From Fen-1258 sp964449775 (lineage in GTDB: Bacteria; Bacteroidota; Ignavibacteria; Ignavibacteriales; Melioribacteraceae), in assembly GCA_964449775.1 (NCBI GenBank), contig CAYVBQ010000020.1:1-64000 (forward strand): a stretch of 64,000 bases of DNA, given 5' to 3'. This document shows, one piece after another, positions 33,785 through 42,367 of this stretch (positions are counted from its first letter, which is position 1; every line of letters begins with the position of its first letter). The translations under genes and the position numbers were made by a program. The notes below the pieces were generated by a model that was not told the origin of the DNA, ran no database searches, and was given only the letters and a program-made list of their open reading frames with translations.

Positions 33785-33867
33785 CTCAATTCCAATTATT
33801 TCTAATATTATTATCGGAAAGTTTCTCTAATTTTCGAGTGCTCAAAATCAAACTAAATGGAAAAAGT

Positions 33868-34096
33868 ATGAACGTTTCTGATATCCGCAAGTTGTTTCCT
33901 CATCTTCAAACTTATCAAATCTATTTTAATCACGCCGCAATTTGACCATGGTCATCTTTAGTGTTAGATCGAATAAATGAGTACGCTAGACAACGAAGTG
34001 GTGCTAAAATTGAGAATTATCAAGCGTTTTTGAAATTGAATAGTAACGCGAAAAACAAATTGTAAAAGATTTAGAAGTAATTATTGAAGGGAAATA
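33868..34096 (+). pseudogene. Broken class V aminotransferase fragment
   Basis: The frame begins MNVSDIRKLFPHLQTYQIYFNHAAI, then TGA, then PWSSLVLDRINEYARQRS and AKIENYQAF. Without the stop this is the N-terminus of a class V aminotransferase/cysteine desulfurase-like protein, where YxNHAAIGP is the conserved opening; the TGA replaces the expected Gly (GGA). The frame ends about 50 codons later. A +2 frame then gives EKQIVKDLEVIIEGK and a stop, so a frameshift or fusion to other sequence is likely. About 85 percent of the gene is missing. Confidence 0.75.
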
Positions 34097-34102
34097 AAAA
34101 AC

Positions 34103-34160
34103 TAGGGAGAAGAGCCAAACCCAGGTTGGGGGGAGACCTAAGCTCAGCCGCAACTCCCTA
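34103..34160 (-). terminator. GC-rich nested hairpin downstream of a small minus-strand gene
   Basis: TAGGGAG (34103-34109) pairs with CTCCCTA (34154-34160). Inner pairs are GAGC (34112-34115) with GCTC (34142-34145) and AGGT (34123-34126) with ACCT (34136-34139). On the minus strand the stem is followed by GTTTTTTATT. It lies just after the stop of the 72-residue gene, so a terminator is the simplest reading; a small RNA is possible. Confidence 0.6.
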
Positions 34161-34164
34161 AACT

Positions 34165-34383
34165 TTATTGTTCAGGATTATAACTTAATTCAATTTTAAT
34201 GTGAAAATCAGCACCGGAGAAGATAGTATATTTAACTTCTCCAATCGTGCATTTGTAATCTTCACCAACCATATCACTAACAGCTTTTGCAATGGCGTTT
34301 TCTAAAGAACCCACACTTACCGCTTTCAGTTTATTCTTCAAAAGCATATCAACATCAATCGCTTTTTCTTGTCCGCTCGACAT
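34165..34383 (-). CDS. Small hypothetical protein
   Basis: The 72-residue protein starts at ATG 34383 after an AGGAAAAGAAAG site. The N-terminal half is helical (KAIDVDMLLKNKLKAVSVGSLENAIAKAVSDMV) and the C-terminal half alternates like beta strands (YKCTIGEVKYTIFSGADFHIKIELSY). I recognise no family. It lies 61 bases downstream of the phosphomannomutase gene in the same direction and may share its transcript, but the function is unknown. Confidence 0.55.
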   Translation of the reverse strand: MSSGQEKAIDVDMLLKNKLKAVSVGSLENAIAKAVSDMVGEDYKCTIGEVKYTIFSGADFHIKIELSYNPEQ

Positions 34384-34444
34384 CTTTCTTTTCCTTTTTG
34401 GCCTTTAGACGCCAAGTCATTTCAAAAGTTCGATACAAATATAA

Positions 34445-35791
34445 CTATCCTCGAATTAAATTCAATAGCTCTTCTGTTTTTTTCTTCATTAATTTTTCAT
34501 TTTTTTTTGATTCAACATTTAGCCGGAGAAGTGGCTCCGTATTACTCATTCTAATATTAAACCGCCAATCCGGATACTCAACACTAACGCCGTCTAATTC
34601 ATCTAAAAGACCATCGTAATATTTAGCCTTTAGCGCGTCAATTTTTGATGCCGGGTCAGATACAGTAGAATTTATCTCTCCTGAACAAGGGTATGATTTT
34701 ATCATCTCTCCCACCAGGTTAGAAAGTTTTGACTGCTCGTCCGACATCAATTGAAGTATGAGAACGAAAGGAATCAGTCCGCTATCGGAATAAAAATTAT
34801 CTCGGAAATAATGATGTGCAGACATTTCTCCGCCATAGATTGAGTTTACTTCTCTCATCTTTTGTTTAATAAATGCATGCCCGCTTTTAGAAACTACTGC
34901 TTCACCACCTGCTTTCTTTACAACATCAACCGTATTCCAGATTAGTCGCGGATCGTGAACAATTTTTTCTCTGGGATTTAATTTAAGGATCGATTTTGCC
35001 AACAATCCAACAATGTAATATCCCTCGATAAAATTTCCTTCTTCATCGAAGAAGAAACACCTGTCATAATCTCCATCCCACGCAACACCGAGATCGGCGT
35101 TGTTTTTTTTGATAGCGTCAATAGTCGGTTGGCGGTTCTCGGGTAAGAGAGGATTGGGAACTCCATTCGGAAAATTCGAATCCGGTTCCGGAAATATTTT
35201 GATCATTTCAACTGGTAAGTACTTTTCAAGTGCATCAAGTGCAGGTCCCACACATCCGTTACCACAATTAACAACCACTTTATATTGTTGAATTTTTTGG
35301 GGATCATAAAATTGCCTTACCTTTGAAATGAATTCGATCATAATATCTTTCTTAAACACTCTTCCCTTGACAGAGGACAGCTCACCAAGATCATTATTCA
35401 AAATCATCTTTTCTATTACATCTAATCCGGAATCATATCCCATTGGTACGGAACCTCGTTTAACAAACTTAAGCCCATTGTATTCCGGTGGATTATGACT
35501 TGCGGTAATCATTACTCCGCCATCGGCATCAAGAAAGGGAGTTCCAAAATAGATCATTTCCGTACCGCAAAGTTCTAGATCGAAGACATCACAGCCGGCA
35601 TCATTTATTCCTTTTGCAAGTGCATCTGAAAGTTCCGGTGATGATTTACGAACATCGCGTCCTATAACAATTGATTTTGCATTCAGGTATTTTACTATCG
35701 TGCGACCAATTTTATAAGCAAGTTCTATATTCAACTCACCCGGCACTTTGCCTCTAATATCGTACGCTTTAAAGGATGGAATTTTATTCAT
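34445..35791 (-). CDS. manB: Phosphomannomutase/phosphoglucomutase
   Basis: The 448-residue protein has all four domains of the alpha-D-phosphohexomutase family. The active serine is in MITASHNPPEYNG (Ser98). The metal-binding loop is WDGDYDRCFFFDEEG, the sugar-binding loop is YGGEMSAHHYFRD and the phosphate-binding loop is MSNTEPLLRLNVES. The GEMSAHH form fits bifunctional mannose/glucose mutases. It supplies mannose 1-phosphate or glucose 1-phosphate for polysaccharide synthesis. The gene starts at ATG 35791. Confidence 0.93.
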   Translation of the reverse strand: MNKIPSFKAYDIRGKVPGELNIELAYKIGRTIVKYLNAKSIVIGRDVRKSSPELSDALAKGINDAGCDVFDLELCGTEMIYFGTPFLDADGGVMITASHNPPEYNGLKFVKRGSVPMGYDSGLDVIEKMILNNDLGELSSVKGRVFKKDIMIEFISKVRQFYDPQKIQQYKVVVNCGNGCVGPALDALEKYLPVEMIKIFPEPDSNFPNGVPNPLLPENRQPTIDAIKKNNADLGVAWDGDYDRCFFFDEEGNFIEGYYIVGLLAKSILKLNPREKIVHDPRLIWNTVDVVKKAGGEAVVSKSGHAFIKQKMREVNSIYGGEMSAHHYFRDNFYSDSGLIPFVLILQLMSDEQSKLSNLVGEMIKSYPCSGEINSTVSDPASKIDALKAKYYDGLLDELDGVSVEYPDWRFNIRMSNTEPLLRLNVESKKNEKLMKKKTEELLNLIRG

Positions 35792-35938
35792 TTGTTTCTC
35801 CGGTGTTTTTCTATAACTATTTATAGAGCAAATTTAAGCAAATCATTGGAAATTATTTGTTGCAACGGATTAATTTTTGCATAGAAATGAATTGTTCACA
35901 AGATTGTATTTCTGACGCTTTTCTAAGAGGAGGTAAAA

Positions 35939-36247
35939 ATAGAAACCATATTTACCGGGCTGCAAAAATTTACTTACTGCAGCAATTCTGAATGTAATTC
36001 AATCTTTCCAATTGAGATAAAAGATAAATATTGGGACACAGATTTTCTTTGTTCCAATTGCACTCAAATGTTAGCTTCTCATCATATAGTACAATGCAGC
36101 TACTGTTATTCGGTTGTTAATTTCCTTTTATTGGATGAAGAAGAAGAACCAATGGTTTTCTTTACTAAAAAATGTCATCATTGTTGCGGTTCGCTTGAAG
36201 ACGAACGGAAAATACAACCGTTTATGTACCCAAAGATCTTTATGTAG
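35939..36247 (+). CDS. Zinc-ribbon protein with an apparent ATA start
   Basis: A 102-codon frame reads METIFTGLQKFTYC if its first codon ATA (35939-35941) is read as Met. A near-perfect Shine-Dalgarno AAGAGGAGGT (35925-35934) ends five bases before it. Cys residues follow the pattern C-x4-C, C-x2-C (FLCSNCTQ), C-x2-C (VQCSYCYS) and C-x2-CC (KKCHHCCGS), so two zinc ribbons are likely. The rest is an acidic loop (DEEEEP) and a hydrophobic end. It is read divergently from manB. Either ATA serves as a weak start, as for a few known genes, or the gene is recently inactivated. I do not recognise the family. Confidence 0.65.
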   Translation: METIFTGLQKFTYCSNSECNSIFPIEIKDKYWDTDFLCSNCTQMLASHHIVQCSYCYSVVNFLLLDEEEEPMVFFTKKCHHCCGSLEDERKIQPFMYPKIFM

Positions 36248-36391
36248 CAGACCCTCGGCTCCTGTATTCAAAAAAAATTGAGTATCATTTGCATACGGGA
36301 ACTTATTCGTATATATTGGCGTTATAACATTAAATACCACAACATATATACGAATTAGTAATAAATATCAATAATCTAACAGGAGGTTCAA

Positions 36392-36979
36392 ATGGTAAAA
36401 TTTCGTTTTGCAGTAATACTATTGTTGTTCGGTTTCATTTCTATAAATGCTCAATCTAAATGGACTGTAGATAAATCTCATTCAAAAGTTCAGTTTTCGG
36501 TTACCCATCTTATTATTTCTGAAGTGACGGGACAATTCAAATCATTTGATGCTAATGTTGAAGCATCTAAAGATGATTTTACCGATGCTAAAATTGAGTT
36601 TGCCTCTGATGTAAACAGCATTAACACCGATAATGAAGGTCGAGATAAACATTTGAAATCAGACGATTTCCTCAACGCAGAAAAATTTCCCAAAATCACA
36701 TTTGTGGGAAAATCTTTTAAGAAAGTCGGAAACAAGAATTATAAATTAGTCGGTGATTTTACAATCCGGGACATCACCAAAGAAATAACTCTTGATGTTG
36801 TCTATAATGGCTCTGTAAAAGATCCATGGGGCAATACAAAAGCCGGATTCAAAATAAACGGAGAAGTGAACAGATTTGATTACAACCTGAAGTGGAATTC
36901 ACTAATGGAAGCAGGCGGTGCAGTTGTAGGTAAAACAGTCGCAATTGTCGTTGATCTTGAATTACAAAAAGTAAAATGA
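36392..36979 (+). CDS. YceI family periplasmic lipid-binding-fold protein
   Basis: The 195-residue protein has a signal peptide (about 1-20, INAQ). The YceI fold is typical: SKWTVDKSHSKVQFSVTHLII, then VNSINTDNEGRDKHLKSDDFLNAEKFPKI, and GDFTIRDITKEITLDV. The family folds as a lipocalin-like barrel that binds isoprenoid lipids. An AGGAGGT site precedes ATG. The stop overlaps the start of the MarR gene by four bases (ATGA), so the two are coupled and probably co-regulated. Confidence 0.94.
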   Translation: MVKFRFAVILLLFGFISINAQSKWTVDKSHSKVQFSVTHLIISEVTGQFKSFDANVEASKDDFTDAKIEFASDVNSINTDNEGRDKHLKSDDFLNAEKFPKITFVGKSFKKVGNKNYKLVGDFTIRDITKEITLDVVYNGSVKDPWGNTKAGFKINGEVNRFDYNLKWNSLMEAGGAVVGKTVAIVVDLELQKVK

Positions 36980-37425
36980 AATTAGAAGAAGAAATAAAGC
37001 AATCAAAGTTTCGTAATGAGTATCATAAGCTGGCCGCGAATTTAATTTACACTTACGGCTGGCTTTCCAATATTCAATCAAAACTATTTAGCAAATATCA
37101 TATAACGAGTAATCAGTATAATATTCTTCGAATACTTAGAGGACAGTATCCAAATCCAGCAACCATAAATTTGTTGAAGGAAAGGATGCTCCTTAAAACG
37201 TCGGACGCATCTAGACTTGTTGAGCGTTTACGTGTTAAAGGATTGGTAAAAAGAGATCTTTCTTCACACGATCGACGAAGTGTTGATGTAATCATTACAG
37301 AGAAAGGTTTGAAGCTTTTTTCTATGATAGATAAATTGAATGAGAAGAGTGATGCGATTTTCAAAAATCTTTCTTCCGGAGAGGCAAAAATAATTAACGA
37401 TTTGTTGGATAAGCTGCGGGGATAA
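36976..37425 (+). CDS. MarR family transcriptional regulator
   Basis: The 149-residue protein has the MarR winged-helix layout: a helical N-terminus, TSNQYNILRILRGQYPNPATINLLKERM, the recognition helix LLKTSDASRLVERLRVKGLVKR, and the wing DLSSHDRRSVDVIITEKGLKLF. It is translationally coupled to yceI, so it may control that operon, perhaps in response to a lipid or oxidant; this is inferred from position. A short hairpin with a T-run follows. Confidence 0.93.
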   Translation: MKLEEEIKQSKFRNEYHKLAANLIYTYGWLSNIQSKLFSKYHITSNQYNILRILRGQYPNPATINLLKERMLLKTSDASRLVERLRVKGLVKRDLSSHDRRSVDVIITEKGLKLFSMIDKLNEKSDAIFKNLSSGEAKIINDLLDKLRG

Positions 37426-37457
37426 GCCCATAACAAATTGCTTTTTGGTTTTGAAAA

Positions 37458-37479
37458 GAAGACTGCGGTCGTCTTTTTT
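37458..37479 (+). terminator. Terminator after the MarR gene
   Basis: AAGAC (37459-37463) pairs with GTCTT (37471-37475), plus one G-T pair outside, and six Ts overlap the 3' arm and continue to 37479. The stem is short but the T-run is good. Confidence 0.65.
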
Positions 37480-37652
37480 ATTTTAAAGCATTGCTAATAG
37501 ATCCTTAACTTAATTTTCCTACTATAATGAAGAATTTTTTCTACTCCATCTAAATTCGGGCTTTGGTGTCTTGGTTATCAAGCCGAACTGTTTTATTTTT
37601 ACTGCAAATTAAAATAACTATCTCTATCACAATCAATAAAACAAGGTGTCGT

Positions 37653-39773
37653 ATGAAAAACGGATTACTCAAGTCAATAATCATATTGATATTATTTGCA
37701 TTTATTTTACCTCTACACGCTCAAGTCAACCTTGATACGGTTAGATCACAAAAGTTTGATACCGGAAAGATGTGGTCGTTCGATTATCCGCCGGTTGATT
37801 TCTTTAAACAAACTTACAATTTCACACCCGATGAATCATGGTTTGAGGATGTACGTTTATCTGCTTTAAGACTTCCAAATTGCACCTCATCGTTTGTTTC
37901 TGAAGACGGATTGATGATGACAAATCATCATTGTACACGCGGATTATTAGATATTTTAAAAAAGGAAGGTGAAGATTTAGTAAAGAATGGTTTCTTTGCA
38001 ACGACACTCGCCGAAGAGAGGAAAATACCGAATTACTATGCAGACCAATTAATCATCATCAAAGATGTTACCGATGAAGTTCAGACAGCCGCTCAATCCG
38101 GTGCGAATGCAGACGAAAAGGCAAAAAACAAGGCTGCAAAGATTAAAGAGTTGACAGACAATTTTACAAAAGAATCGGGTCTTATTGCTCAGGTTGTTTC
38201 ACTATTCAACGGGGCAAAATTTTCTCTGTATGGTTATAAAAGATATACCGACATTCGCCTTGTGTTCGCTCCGGATATGCAAATTGCCTATTTCGGCGGT
38301 GATTATGATAACTTTACTTATCCGCGTTATAACCTTGACTGCTCATTCTTGCGCGCATATGAAAATGATAAACCGGTTAATTCATCAGAACATTTCTTCA
38401 AATTTTCACAAGATGGTATTAAACCGGGCGAGCCAATTTTTACAGTCGGTAATCCGGGCACAACACAAAGATTAAAAACTGTAGCCCAGCTTGAATACTA
38501 TCGCGATGTAACTTACAGAAATCAAGCATATACGCTCGATACTTATTACGACTTATTGGAAAAATTAAAATCCGTTGAACCAAAACGTGCTGATGAATTC
38601 GAAAAAATTAGAGTACAAATTGGAAACAGCCAGAAAGTGGTTTCCTCTATCTATAAGGGTTTGGTTGATCCTTATTTGATGGCAAGGAAAAAAGATTTTC
38701 AGAAAAAACTTCAGGAAGCGGTTTGGAATAATCCGGAATTAAAAGATCAATTTGGAATAGTATGGGAAAATATTGAAAAGACACGTGGCGAGATGAGGAA
38801 GTATGGACCAAAGATGACAGCTTATTCTTTGAATCCAAATATGTCAGCAAAATATTTTACCATCGCAAAAAATATGGTGGATCTCGCCAAAGAGCTGCAA
38901 AAACCTGAAGAGCAGAGAGCAACTCAGTACAAAGCGGCAAAACTCGATTCAACTATTAATGCACTCTATCCCGAAAAATTTGATAAGTTGATGGAAGATA
39001 CAAAGCTTGAGATTCAAGCAGGTTTAATACGGATGAATCTTGGCGATAACGACCCCATCGTTATAAAATTGTTTGGCGATAAAAAAGGGAAAGATGCAGT
39101 AAAATATATTCTCAGCAATTCAGTTTTTGGCGATAGAGATGATGTGATTGACCTTGCTAAAAAAGGCACAGAAGAAATTATGAAGTCGGCAGATCCTTTC
39201 ATCTATTTCATTAATGAAACTCAAGACAAGCTGCCCGAACTTCAAAAACTTGCAAGAGAAGTAACAAGCACCGAACAAGTTTATGACGATATGCTTGGTC
39301 AAGCAATTTTCAAAGTTTACGGAACTTCAATTCCACCGGATGCAAATTTCACTTTAAGAATCAGCGATGGCATACTGAAAAGTTGGGATTACAACGGAAC
39401 TAAAGCTCCGCTCTTTACAACTTTCTATGGTTTGTACGATCGCTGGTTTTCGTTCGGTAAAGAATATCCTTGGGATCTTCATGAAAATTGGAAGAAGGTG
39501 CCGGCAGATTTCAACCTGGATACACCTTTTAATTTCATCTCAACAAACGATATTGTAGGCGGTAATTCAGGCAGTGCAATCATAAACCAAAATGCTGAAG
39601 TAGTGGGTTTAGCATTCGATGGCAACATGGATAGCATTGTTGGTAATTTTATTTATATGCCGCATAACAATCGTTGTGTGGCAGTTGATGCACGTGCCTT
39701 GGTACATGCGATCGATAAAATTTATAAGGCAGATCGTCTTGCTAATGAACTGAAAGACGGAAAACTGAAATAA
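37653..39773 (+). CDS. S46 family dipeptidyl-peptidase, copy 1 (DPP7-like)
   Basis: I place the start at ATG 37653, giving a normal signal peptide (to HAQ, residue 24); the longer frame from 37563 adds 30 residues with no signal. The 706-residue protein has the S46 catalytic His in GLMMTNHHCTRG (about 93) and the Ser in VGGNSGSAI (Ser639). The residue 18 after that Ser is Gly (GLAFDGN). In Porphyromonas S46 enzymes Gly here marks DPP7 (hydrophobic P1) and Arg marks DPP11 (acidic P1). These periplasmic enzymes release N-terminal dipeptides. It is the first of three tandem copies. Confidence 0.94.
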   Translation: MKNGLLKSIIILILFAFILPLHAQVNLDTVRSQKFDTGKMWSFDYPPVDFFKQTYNFTPDESWFEDVRLSALRLPNCTSSFVSEDGLMMTNHHCTRGLLDILKKEGEDLVKNGFFATTLAEERKIPNYYADQLIIIKDVTDEVQTAAQSGANADEKAKNKAAKIKELTDNFTKESGLIAQVVSLFNGAKFSLYGYKRYTDIRLVFAPDMQIAYFGGDYDNFTYPRYNLDCSFLRAYENDKPVNSSEHFFKFSQDGIKPGEPIFTVGNPGTTQRLKTVAQLEYYRDVTYRNQAYTLDTYYDLLEKLKSVEPKRADEFEKIRVQIGNSQKVVSSIYKGLVDPYLMARKKDFQKKLQEAVWNNPELKDQFGIVWENIEKTRGEMRKYGPKMTAYSLNPNMSAKYFTIAKNMVDLAKELQKPEEQRATQYKAAKLDSTINALYPEKFDKLMEDTKLEIQAGLIRMNLGDNDPIVIKLFGDKKGKDAVKYILSNSVFGDRDDVIDLAKKGTEEIMKSADPFIYFINETQDKLPELQKLAREVTSTEQVYDDMLGQAIFKVYGTSIPPDANFTLRISDGILKSWDYNGTKAPLFTTFYGLYDRWFSFGKEYPWDLHENWKKVPADFNLDTPFNFISTNDIVGGNSGSAIINQNAEVVGLAFDGNMDSIVGNFIYMPHNNRCVAVDARALVHAIDKIYKADRLANELKDGKLK

Positions 39774-39784
39774 AATTCTTCAGA

Positions 39785-39816
39785 AAAGGCTGTCTAATAT
39801 GGGCAGCTTTTTTTTA
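39785..39816 (+). terminator. Terminator after S46 copy 1
   Basis: GCTGTC (39789-39794) pairs with GGCAGC (39802-39807), followed by nine Ts, 15 bases after the stop. Confidence 0.88.
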
Positions 39817-39919
39817 ACAAAATTTAACAATTCCCGGTAACAACCTTTTTGGTTCAGAGCAAGAGCTATCCTATTTTTGAATAGTAGTGTGCTTCTTTAA
39901 TAATTAATCTAGGTGATTT

Positions 39920-42103
39920 ATGAAAAACTTTTTACATGCGAAGAGAATAATTTTTGCATCCTTTCTCTTACTGTTTGTTTTCACGTTCCAATTTAATGCT
40001 CAAACAATTAATCAGGATACAGTCAAATCGCAAAAGCTGGATACCGGGAAGATGTGGACATTCGAGTTTCCTCCATTCGAGTATTTAGAAAAAACATATG
40101 GTTTCAAAGCAACGCAAGAATGGTTTAATGATGTAAGACTTTCAGCACTCCGTGTTCCAGGATGCTCAGCATCTTTCGTTTCAGAGGATGGATTGATAAT
40201 GACGAACAATCATTGTTCACGCGGAACCAGAAGACAAGTTCAGAAAGAGGGAGAAGATCTTGCAAGCACGGCTTTCTTTGCCCCTACTTTAGCAGATGAG
40301 AGAAAAGTACCAAACTATACCGCAGAACAATTAGTGATGTTGAAAGATGTTACAAAAGAAGTTTTGGCTGCTCTTCAAACCGGAAAGGATGAAAAAGAAA
40401 AAATTGCGCTTCGCGATGCAAAGATGAAAGATTTGAAAGACCAATATGAAAAAGAGACCAAACTTAAATGCGATGTTGTTTCATATTACAACGGCAGCTT
40501 GTTCTTCGTTCAAGGATTTAAAATTTTTACTGACGTTCGTTTAGTTTTCCAACCGGAAGAGCAAATCGCTTCTTACGGCGGCGATTTTGATAATTTTACA
40601 TATCCGCGTTACGATCTTGACTGCACATTTTTAAGAATTTATGGTGATGATGGCAAGCCGATAAAGACCGATCACTATTTTAAATGGAGCCAAAATGGCG
40701 CAGCAGCCGGAGAATTAGTTTTTACAGTCGGAGCCCCCGGCTCTACTAACAGATTAAGAACAGTTGCTCAGCTTGAGTACTTGCGCGACATTCAATTCCG
40801 TAACAGCGCTTTCCAATCGGATAATGTTTACAACCGTCTTGAACAATTAAAATCAGTTAATCCCAAAAATGCAGATGAATACGAAAGATTACGTTTAGCG
40901 TTCAGTAACGGTTGGAAGAACACGGTCAATACTTACAAAGCGTTGAACGATCCTTATTTGATCGCACGTAAAAAAGATTTCGAAAAGAAACTTCAGAAAG
41001 TAGTTTTCAACGATCCTGAATTGAACAAACAATACGGTCATGTTTGGAAGACTATTGAAACTACACGCAGTGAATTAAAAAAAGTTGCTCCTAAACTCGC
41101 TGCTTTTTCTGCAAGTCAACAATACTCATCACGTTATTTATTAATTGCAAGTTCACTTGTTTCGTATGCAAAGTATCAAATGTTACCGGAAGAAAAAAAG
41201 AAAGAGTTAGCTGCTGCTCAAAGTCAAAGAGCAGCCGGTATGCCGGGCGGACAGATGGGCGGTGGTAATCAACAACCGGGATTTAGAGATAACTTGTACC
41301 CCGATAATTTTGATAGTCTTCTCGAAGAAGCAAAACTTGAGATCGATCTTGATTTTATTACAATGAACCTTGGTAAGAACGATGCTAATGTAACAAGATT
41401 TTACCAGGCAAAAGCAGGTAAAGATGCAGCAAAAGATTTGATTGCTAGATCAATGTTCAAAGATAAAGCTACTGTACAAGAATTCTTCAAAAAAACTTCT
41501 GAAGAAATTTTAGCCCTTAACGATCCGTTCGTTCAATTCTATGCAAAGGTTTATGATCAGCTGGAGCCATTAAGAAATCAACAGAAAGAAATTATGGATA
41601 CAGAAAATGTTGCATTCGGATTGCTGGGACAAATTCTATACAAGACTTACGGAACATCGGTTACACCGGACGCTAACAGAACTTTGAGATTGAGCGATGG
41701 TGTTATGAAAGGTAATGATTACAACGGTACAACTGCTCCAATCAAAACAACTTTCTTCGGGTTGTATGATAGATTTTACGGCTTCGAAGGAAAATATCCG
41801 TTCAACTTACCCGAAAGATGGAAAACAATTCCGAAGGATCTTAATTTAAGCACACCGTTTAATTTTGTTGCAACAAACGATATCGTCGGCGGTAACTCCG
41901 GCAGTGCGGTTATAAACAAGAACGCAGAAGTTATTGGACTTGCTTTTGACGGCAACATAGAAAGTTTGCAAGGTAATTTTATTTATCTGCCGACTTATAA
42001 CAGAACAGTCGCTGTAGATTCAAAAGGTATGTATGAAGCAATAAAGAATGTTTACAAATTCGACCGCCTTGCAGATGAATTGAAAGATGGGAAAATGAAA
42101 TGA
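39920..42103 (+). CDS. S46 family dipeptidyl-peptidase, copy 2 (DPP7-like)
   Basis: The 727-residue protein has a signal peptide (to about NAQ, residue 28). The catalytic His is in GLIMTNNHCSRG, where the first His of the usual HH pair is Asn but the His before Cys is kept. The Ser is Ser660 in VGGNSGSAV, and the S1 residue 18 later is Gly (Gly678). A Gly/Gln/Pro-rich insert (RAAGMPGGQMGGGNQQPG, about residues 435-455) is not in the other two copies. It has its own terminated unit, 146 bases after copy 1. It probably cleaves dipeptides after hydrophobic residues. Confidence 0.94.
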   Translation: MKNFLHAKRIIFASFLLLFVFTFQFNAQTINQDTVKSQKLDTGKMWTFEFPPFEYLEKTYGFKATQEWFNDVRLSALRVPGCSASFVSEDGLIMTNNHCSRGTRRQVQKEGEDLASTAFFAPTLADERKVPNYTAEQLVMLKDVTKEVLAALQTGKDEKEKIALRDAKMKDLKDQYEKETKLKCDVVSYYNGSLFFVQGFKIFTDVRLVFQPEEQIASYGGDFDNFTYPRYDLDCTFLRIYGDDGKPIKTDHYFKWSQNGAAAGELVFTVGAPGSTNRLRTVAQLEYLRDIQFRNSAFQSDNVYNRLEQLKSVNPKNADEYERLRLAFSNGWKNTVNTYKALNDPYLIARKKDFEKKLQKVVFNDPELNKQYGHVWKTIETTRSELKKVAPKLAAFSASQQYSSRYLLIASSLVSYAKYQMLPEEKKKELAAAQSQRAAGMPGGQMGGGNQQPGFRDNLYPDNFDSLLEEAKLEIDLDFITMNLGKNDANVTRFYQAKAGKDAAKDLIARSMFKDKATVQEFFKKTSEEILALNDPFVQFYAKVYDQLEPLRNQQKEIMDTENVAFGLLGQILYKTYGTSVTPDANRTLRLSDGVMKGNDYNGTTAPIKTTFFGLYDRFYGFEGKYPFNLPERWKTIPKDLNLSTPFNFVATNDIVGGNSGSAVINKNAEVIGLAFDGNIESLQGNFIYLPTYNRTVAVDSKGMYEAIKNVYKFDRLADELKDGKMK

Positions 42104-42140
42104 TAAGTCTCAGTAGAAAGAATTAAGAAATCAGTAATAG

Positions 42141-42275
42141 ACTGTCTCAAAAGTCAGGTGGGCAGTCATTGCGAGGAGTTTACGACGAAGCAATCTTTTA
42201 TTTTTATCAATAAGATGAGATCACTTCGTACCGATGAATCGGAACTCGTGATGACAAACGATCTTTTTAGACAGT
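42141..42275. repeat. Inverted-repeat-bounded element containing palindromic copy D
   Basis: ACTGTCT (42141-42147) and AGACAGT (42269-42275) bound 135 bases. Inside, a diverged GTCATTGCGAG palindrome (about 42165-42254) can be recognised. The size and ends resemble a small non-coding mobile element. It lies between S46 copies 2 and 3. Confidence 0.65.
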
Positions 42276-42367
42276 TATTTATTTTAAATAAACTCAACTG
42301 TTTTTTTACTTTGGAAGATTGCACCATTAACTTATAAATTTATCCCGTTAATCAAACAGAGGTTCAG

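Noticed and set aside
36128..36340. 70-codon minus-strand frame
   Set aside because: It is antisense to the zinc-ribbon frame, whose spaced Cys pairs are unlikely to arise by chance.
37563..37652. N-terminal extension of S46 copy 1
   Set aside because: The extension lacks a ribosome site and would bury the signal peptide that starts at 37653.
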